DNA of 64,000 nucleotides from Tretioscincus oriximinensis (taxonomy: Eukaryota > Chordata > Lepidosauria > Squamata > Gymnophthalmidae): the NCBI GenBank assembly GCA_022410635.1, contig JAJVDF010000163.1:671422-735421 (forward strand). Direction: 5' to 3'. The notes under the pieces are model-generated. The model ran no database searches, was not told the DNA's origin, and worked only from the letters and a program-made list of their open reading frames with translations. The first letter of the stretch is position 1; each line of letters starts with the position of its first letter. A program made the position numbers and the translations under genes. Positions 58,175-64,000 of the stretch are shown here, piece by piece.

Positions 58175-58475
58175 TTTAGAAGAAGAACTAGGTCCTGATC
58201 CCCCACTTTTCTCACCTTTCAAAGGGACTCAAAGCGGCTTACAAGGGTATTTTGCCCAAAGGCTGACATTCTGTCTTCCCCACCACGCTGTGGTGGTTCC
58301 CACGTATCTACTTGCAGTCAGTTGCAATTTCTTACAATTCTTGCTTTCGAATAGCTGGGTTGGCTGGAGCTACAGGCTAGTGGAAGGTGCTCTGCCCTCC
58401 CCACGTCCAACTCAGGGCATCAAAACCCGACCTTCCAGATGAGAGACCATCTCCTTAGCAACTGAGCCATTCGTG
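58175..58475 (-). mobile_element. SINE family 2, full length
   Basis: AAAGCGGCTTACAAGGGTAT, AATAGCTGGGTTGGCTGGAG and GCAACTGAGCCATTCGTG at the head. Very similar to 57385-57692. Confidence 0.82.
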
Positions 58476-58536
58476 ATAACATCTTTATACATACATACCA
58501 TTCACAAGTTAACATCTTTATAAATACTGGAGCTCT

Positions 58537-58690
58537 GTCCAGACAGAGCCTTATTCGGGCTTATATCTCAGGACATCTCGAGCTTATATCTCACTTGGCC
58601 ATCCACATGCCAGTGTAGGCTATGGCAGGCCCCATGTGGATGTCTTGAACCTATCCTGACATGTATCTCAGAATACGGCTTAGTGGGGAC
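58537..58690. mobile_element. Foldback MITE, second near-complete copy
   Basis: Outer arms GTCCAGACAGAGCCTTATTC and, from the right, GTCCCCACTAAGCCGTATTC are inverted. The inner stem CCACATGCCAGTGTAGGCTA with TGGCAGGCCCCATGTGG is the reverse of the stem at 52239-52290. Confidence 0.75.
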
Positions 58691-59061
58691 ATGCTTAGTT
58701 TTAGGCCACTACCTTAAAGCTGAATGTTCACAAAGATATGGCTTCTCTTGCCTCCCGCTCTAGAAATTCCCACAAGCATTAATTTGGTCCCAAGTAGCTC
58801 ATAAAGTCGGGCGTTACTTGGAAATTCAAACACAATCTCAGCATAGCTGGGAATTAGGAAAATTTAGTTGAAAGTTTCTTTTATCTAGCCTGATTTAACG
58901 ATGACCTCGATATCAAGGGCTGATACACAGACACATGAAGGCACACAGACGGCCATCGTGACACATTTTATCATGAGGAACCCATTTATGCAACATAACA
59001 GAGTGAGTTGCTAAAATGCAACCCCCAGGAGCTTTGCAGCCTTTGTAACCAGTGATAGAAG

Positions 59062-59372
59062 TCTTGCAGCTGGAAATCTTGGCCCAGAACCCTAAAATGT
59101 GTGAGATTTTTCTGGCATTTACTCGTGTGCAAAGCACGTGCAAATTTATTTGACATCATTTCCGGGATGGGACTGGAAGTGACATCACGGTCATGCGCCA
59201 TTCCCGGAAGCAGAGGCTGGGAATGACATAATTTGTGATGTCACTTCCGGCCCCCAAGGCATCCTTTCTGGAAGCAGGGGGCAGAACTGATATCACAATG
59301 ATGTCACTCCCGCCCCCGACACAACCCCTGCACTTGGTGCACAAGAACCCATACTTTGTACAAGGATGGACA
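59062..59372. mobile_element. Unnamed dispersed repeat X, longer copy
   Basis: It is homologous to 2739-2990 but longer, containing repeated TGATGTCACTTCCGG-type segments (59160-59310) absent from the other copy. No clear terminal repeats or poly-A are visible. Confidence 0.55.
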
Positions 59373-60839
59373 ATCGATGAAATACATGAGATTCTCGCAC
59401 ACCTTCTACCAACCCATCTCCAATGTGTTGCTGTGAAGACTGGCTGGAAGTCCCTGAGGGGAGGGCTAAGATACACCTGAGCAGCCAATCCTGGCTGGTG
59501 ATGAGCTTAAGGGAGAGCTTTTTAAGGAGAAGGGAAAGTGAACGAAGGGCTCTTGTTCTGGTTCTTGCTCGAGGGCGAGGGAGACAGGAGTCAGCTTGTG
59601 CCTTGGGAAATGTAGCCTGATAATTGGGACACTTAAGTAGTCTAAGCTAGGGAGAGCTTGAGGCCATTAAAGAGGAACTGCAGTTATCGGCCACATAGGG
59701 CCTAGAACTGATAATACAGAGAAACCCAGTGAATAAGGCAGAAGCAAAGAAGATGAAACTGTTTCTCTGAATTAAAGTGTTGTAGGGGAAGGTGCAGGTG
59801 AAGGAGAAACATCAAATATGTGTAGGCAGAAAATACTATTCTGATTCATTTTAAAAGCTTCACAACACACTCCATCTTGATACTGTTTCTCCCAGCCCGT
59901 GGTGGGGAAGGTTACAAGGTTTGATATTAACTGGTGTGTTGAAATGAAGGACAAGAAAGTTTAAAAGCCAATACAGAGTCGCACTGTTTCAGGTTTTTTT
60001 ATTCTGTTCCGTACAATAAAATTGGTTTTCATATCAACCCTCACTCGTCTCAGTTGTACAAACCTATAACACCCAGAAAAGCTGAGAAATAAAGCTTTAT
60101 CCTCATTTCTCAATGCTAAGCTCCTGGAAGTCTCTTGGCCATAAAAAAAGACACCCAGGCCACGCTACACAAGGGCAAGTTGGGTTTACTTAATAAAGGG
60201 GCTTTGGAAAGAAGTAACATAAAGGCAACTCCCATAAGCCCAGGTGCAGATAGTGAAGGATTGTTTGGCAATGTCCTGCTTCTCAAGGATCGTGGGTGTC
60301 TGGCCAAGTATTAGAAGGTGGGCATGCCAGCCCACATGGCCTTCAGAATTAGCGAAGGGCTGATGTGCATGGCCTTGTCCTGCCCCTGAAGTCGCCCATC
60401 CTAAACAAGAATGGGATAGCAGGACAGGCAGGATAAATGTTGCTAAGCGTGAATAGGGGGGGTCTGCATCAGAAGAAAAAAATCCTTAATTCTGCATCGG
60501 ACTGTCGAGAGCCTTTAACTGTCAAGAAGATATGGAAGATTTGTTGAAGAGGAAGCAAGCAAGTTTGCACCTTGCTTGCATACTGGGAAACTTAGCTTTG
60601 GAGTGAGCGAGGCAAAGCAGAGCCTTGGAGACTGAGGGAAAATAGGAGAGCAGGAGATTCTCACATACCCATAAGATACTGAGGCCCCTTATTGGGGTTC
60701 CCACATAAAATCCAGGAAAAACTTTGATGGGTGTGAAAAAGTGATACAAAAACCATTAGGAGCTACACATAGTGAAAATTCCTCTCTTCTATAGCCCTAA
60801 AAAGTCCTAAGTTCCATTTTGGATTTCATGTGATAACCC

Positions 60840-61205
60840 TACCTTTTATGTACTTACTGCCAGTATTAGTAAAGCTGGCAGCTGTAGTCTGCAGGTCAAA
60901 GCTCCACAGAGGCTGGGCAGAAGAGACTGCCTGCTGCTGCGGCTACACTTCCCAGCATGAACCACCCCAGCACAACAGCTTTGTTTCACTTTTTTCACAT
61001 CTGGGCTGCTGCTGCTAAGGCCAGCTCTACGAAGGCACTGGGCAACCAAGCTTTTATAATAAGCACTTGTCTTCATGAAAAAAACAGCATAGAAAAGCAG
61101 GCAGAAATACAACTTACAAACAAAAACAGGAATTTTGCCAGGAANCAGAAACTGGAAGCTGGCATTTGTTTTTATTTACGTCTGGCATCCCATTTATATT
61201 TTCAT
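60840..61205 (+). mobile_element. Dispersed repeat W
   Basis: Same family as 7655-8060, with GCTACACTTCCCAGCATGA at 60942-60960 and AAAGCAGGCAGAAATACAAC at 61095-61114. Confidence 0.65.
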
Positions 61206-61334
61206 TTGTAATAAAATTAAAAATACTTGTAAATAAATAAATACATGAAAGATTCAACCTGTGGAATGATCTAAATCCCCCCTGCAGACCAAATCTACAC
61301 CAGCAAGCTGGAAATACCGAACCATCACTATACA

Positions 61335-61645
61335 GAATCAAAAAAGGGATCCTGTAGCACTTGGAGACTAGGAGGAGAAAGGTAGGTGGTATGAGCTNTC
61401 ACAATCACATCTACTGCTTCAGATGCTAAGGGACCAATGTGAAGAATAGACTTTGTAGGGAACTGAGTGTAGGATGTGATATGGGGATGAACTAGGTGAG
61501 AAAAACAGCTAAATTACAGAAGTTAATCTTAGAGAAAAATGCCTGCAGGAACNAGATGCAAATGGATGATTGTGCATAAATCAAATAGTTAACTGNTGTC
61601 CTAATATGTATAGCGTGCCAGGAAACCACTGTATCTATTAAGTCC
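61335..61645. mobile_element. Dispersed repeat Z, long copy
   Basis: It aligns with 25200-25560 from GTAGCACTTGGAGACTAGGA to GTGCCAGGAAACCACTGTAT. Confidence 0.65.
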
Positions 61646-61689
61646 CTTGTCAATGGACTAGGGCTTGTGGATGTTCTGCTGCTTCTCCT

Positions 61690-62290
61690 ATTTATTATTT
61701 ATTTATTTGTACTTGTATCCCGCCCTATACCGAAAGGTCTCAGCGACCAACCATAGGGTGCTGCACATAGCTTGTGTTGCTTTCTCCACAACAGACACCC
61801 TGTGAAGTATGCGGGGCTGAGAGTGTTCTAAAGAACTGTGACTGGTCCAAGGCCACCCAGCACATAGCTTGTGTTGCTTTCTCCACAACAGACACCCTGT
61901 GAAGTAGNNNNNNNNNNNNNNNNNNNNNNNNNNNNNNNNNNNNNNNNNNNNNNNNNNNNNNNNNNNNNNNNNNNNNNNNNNNNNNNNNNNNNNNNNNNNN
62001 NNNNNNNNNNNNNNNNNNNNNNNNNNNNNNNNNNNNNNNNNNNNNNNNNNNNNNNNNNNNNNNNNNNNNNNNNNNNNNNNNNNNNNNNNNNNNNNNNNNN
62101 NNNNNNNNNNNNNNNNNNNNNNNNNNNNNNNNNNNNNNNNNNNNNNNNNNNNNNNNNNNNNNNNNNNNNNNNNNNNNNNNNNNNNNNNNNNNNNNNNNNN
62201 NNCAGCTGGCTTTCATGGAGGAGTGGGGAATCGAACCGGGAGAGGACCAGATGCGAGTCCAACACTCTCACCACTACACCAAACTGACTC
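61690..62290 (-). mobile_element. SINE family 1 copies around an assembly gap
   Basis: The tail and body (CCCGCCCTATACCGAAAGGT; GCTTTCTCCACAACAGACAC) run to CACCCAG at 61860, then the body restarts at CACATAGCTTGTGTTGCTTT (61861-61907) before the gap. After the gap the head half (GAATCGAACCGGGAGAGGAC; CACTACACCAAACTGACTC) finishes the SINE. Confidence 0.75.
61908..62202. other. Assembly gap (295 N)
   Basis: A run of N inside SINE sequence. All predicted frames crossing it are meaningless. Confidence 1.
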
Positions 62291-62439
62291 TTCAAATCTT
62301 CCTTTGTGTATAGAATCAGGCAAAAAAATAGATCGATTTAAAATAGATATTGTTCTATATATTTTTTTAATTACGCCACAGCGATTTATACTACGCAGGG
62401 TTCTGTACTGATTGCCCACGGCCCTAACCCTCTCTTATG

Positions 62440-62900
62440 GATATTATACCCATAGAAGGCACGCTACAACAAGAAAACTACGACTTCCGTGAGCCTCGCC
62501 TGCGTGGCCTATGGCAAAGCATGCAGGGAGCGGTAGTTCTCGAGCACCTGGCGACACAGGCAGGCGTTTCGCAGGCCTCCCTGTCCTACGGCGGCCGGGC
62601 AAGAAGAACTGCAATGGATCGGGGAAGGAAGCCAGCGGCGCGCGGCGATCTCTTCTTACCCACTACAGCCCGCCTCGCTCGGCCGCACGAGCCTCCCTCG
62701 CCGCAGCTCCGCTCACGTTAGCGACGTCGCCTCTTCTTCCTTCTCCGTCCGCTCGCGCTTCAGGCCGCCGCAGCAACGCTCTCTAATTGGAGCAGCCGCC
62801 GGCATTCCCCAGAAGGCACTGCGACCACGAACGAATCGGAGAAGCCGCCGGGCCGGCCTGCCATCTTTCCCTCCCTAAACCATAGAGATGATGAAAAGAG
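62440..62900 (-). promoter_or_regulatory. NUP93: CpG-rich promoter and probable non-coding exon 1 of NUP93
   Basis: This is the only dense CpG stretch in the window, and it lies upstream of the NUP93 start-codon exon, whose own 5' UTR begins at a splice acceptor, so an upstream non-coding exon must exist. Visible motifs: a minus-strand ZNF143/THAP11-like site at 62519-62538 (AACTACCGCTCCCTGCATGC); an ACTACGACTTCCG stretch at 62477-62489 combining the start of that motif with an ETS core; a third ZNF143-like site at 62805-62823 (TTCCCCAGAAGGCACTGCG); a minus-strand CCAAT box at 62786-62790; and a YY1-like AAGATGGC on the minus strand at 62860-62867. YY1 sites of that orientation often lie just downstream of the start site, so transcription may begin near 62.88 kb. 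A possible exon 1 donor is AAC|GTGAGC near 62714-62719. The start site and donor are inference; a divergent plus-strand transcript is also possible. Confidence 0.65.
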
Positions 62901-63574
62901 GCGCGAGGGCGGGAAGGTGTAACGGATGAGGAGATACTAAATAAACGAATAGCGAACAGAGAGGAACGACTTTACTTTCCCGCTGTCTTACCTTGTTCCA
63001 GTTACCCTTGTTTAACCTAACACAGTCCTACACAAACGTAACTACTAGACTCTCTGGACACACGTGCAGAAATCACTACCACACAGGCTTCGTTGCCAAG
63101 GAAACGGAGGCCACGGGAGCTCAATTCTGCTTTGCCCCCAGCAACCTAGGATGCTTTCTGCACTGGGCCTTATTACGGAATTGCGCATCCCAGAATAGGG
63201 ACATGTCTGGAATTCACAAGCTGGTGCAAACTATAGCACCATAGACAGATCCTANGATCTGTCATAGTTGATACTAGGATGCAAATAGTAGTAAGTCCTT
63301 AATCTGGAATAAGGGGGAGGAAGCTATAGTTACTTANTGGTCATTATTGCTGCTCAGCTCCCAGCAAAATGGGATGTCTCCAGGGCAGCCGTTTGAGGAA
63401 TTCCATTTACATTTTATCTGTGTGCTGTTTTTACCAAAAGAACTAGTCCAAGGTGGTTTACAACAAACTAGAAAGATACAATAATATAAAATAATACCTT
63501 CCTCCCTGGGACACACAAGCCTTCAAGGGGCAGAGAGAGTTTTCTATGGTGTGTATAGACGCGTTGCCGTTGAT

Positions 63575-63705
63575 GCATGTTCTGAAAAGCAGGCAGAAAT
63601 GCAACTTAAAAAATATTAAACAGGAAACAAATTCTGCCAGCAGGAAGTAGAAAAACAGGAAGGTGGGAGTTTGTTATTGTTTACATCTGAAACTATAAAC
63701 AAAAA
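63575..63705 (+). mobile_element. Dispersed repeat W, 3' part
   Basis: CTGAAAAGCAGGCAGAAATG and the following GGAAGTAGAAAAACAGGAAG match the 3' third of the W copies; the 5' part is missing. Confidence 0.55.
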
Positions 63706-63784
63706 CACTTCCCTGCTAGATTTTTTTTACCTTACTCTCTTGTCCTAGAATGTGCTCTAAGCGGCACGCTGTTTACATGCGTAC

Positions 63785-64000
63785 ATAAGAACATAGGAGG
63801 AGCCTCGCTGAATGGGGCCAGAGCCCATCTAGTCCAGCCTTCTGTCTCACCCAGTGGCCCACCAATTGCCCCTGGGCATCTCAACCAGAAAAAGGCAAAA
63901 CCCGTACCTGTTTTCAACTCCCTGCAAATGGTATTCCAGGAAATCCTGCCTGAAATCAGTCCTCTGGGTGAAAAAAATGCTTCCCTTCATCTTTCCTAAC
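63785..64000 (-). mobile_element. CR1-like 3' end, continues off the right edge
   Basis: ACATAAGAACATAGGAGGAG (the reverse of the TATGTTCTTATGT terminus), GAGCCCATCTAGTCCAGCCT, GCCCCTGGGCATCTCAACCA, then the start of the ORF2 end (CTCTGGGTGAAAAAAATGCT). Confidence 0.85.

Larger units (their letters stand above)
50151..62700 (-). other. NUP93: NUP93 intron 1 (about 12.5 kb; upstream end approximate)
   Basis: The intron holds SINEs, CR1 and L2-like tails, foldback MITEs and the assembly gap, listed separately. Between these, 50930-51260, 52345-53150, 54165-55200, 55570-56980, 57700-58170, 58700-59050 and 59375-60830 show no gene or repeat I recognise. 51286-51560 is a long TTTCTC-type pyrimidine tract. 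No start-codon exon or conserved protein segment was seen in any frame. Confidence 0.8.

Noticed and set aside
59500..60120. Possible LTR (CCAAT, TTTTTAAGG, later AATAAA)
   Set aside because: No paired TG/CA termini or target duplication could be found; the signals are too far apart and may be chance.
61740..62295. Frames of 138-158 codons filled with unknown residues
   Set aside because: They run across the 295-N gap; flanks are SINE sequence.

Overview
This is a vertebrate nuclear genome window, almost certainly from a squamate reptile. It holds a split gene with canonical splice sites, and the rest is dense in decayed LINE-CR1 and LINE-L2-like copies, at least two tRNA-derived SINE families, and small non-autonomous DNA transposons. 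Order-level placement rests on repeat style only; a gecko or other lizard is plausible, but I cannot prove it from the sequence.

The one host gene I can support is NUP93 (nucleoporin 93), on the minus strand and read from right to left. A CpG-rich promoter and probable non-coding exon 1 lie near 62.45-62.9 kb. Eight coding exons follow at 49942-50150 (ATG at 50120), 45830-45947, 21860-21922, 20588-20716, 11402-11476, 7135-7224, 5434-5573 and 1434-1566. All junctions are GT/AG, phases are consistent across every junction, and together they encode residues 1-309. The rest of the roughly 820-residue protein lies off the left edge. Intron 3 is about 23.9 kb. NUP93 is a scaffold nucleoporin of the inner ring of the nuclear pore.

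Everything else is intronic or upstream. Layout by region: 0-6 kb holds a LINE 3' domain, a tRNA-SINE, L2-like and CR1 tails and exons 9 and 8. 6-21 kb holds exons 7, 6 and 5, many CR1 tails, a minisatellite (12.76-13.14 kb) and a palindromic 0.8-kb element (19.2-20.0 kb). 21-46 kb is exon 4 and the huge intron 3, with a repeat-poor AT-rich block (about 26.2-30.4 kb), L1-like 3' ends, hAT-like elements and a solo LTR (36.83-37.17 kb). 46-50 kb is a long L2-like LINE with a damaged catalytic motif and a textbook hAT-type MITE with an 8-bp target duplication, next to the start-codon exon. 50-62 kb is intron 1 with SINEs, foldback MITEs and an assembly gap (61908-62202). 62.3-64 kb is the promoter and upstream flank.

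I found no bacterial-type system, CRISPR array or structural RNA gene. The unusual content is transposon biology: a SINE tail shared with a resident L2-like LINE, a minisatellite seeded by an interspersed repeat, a foldback MITE family whose stem has been amplified in tandem, ZNF143/THAP11-like motifs in both the NUP93 promoter and a dispersed repeat family, and the unexplained 3'-UTR-like block in intron 3.
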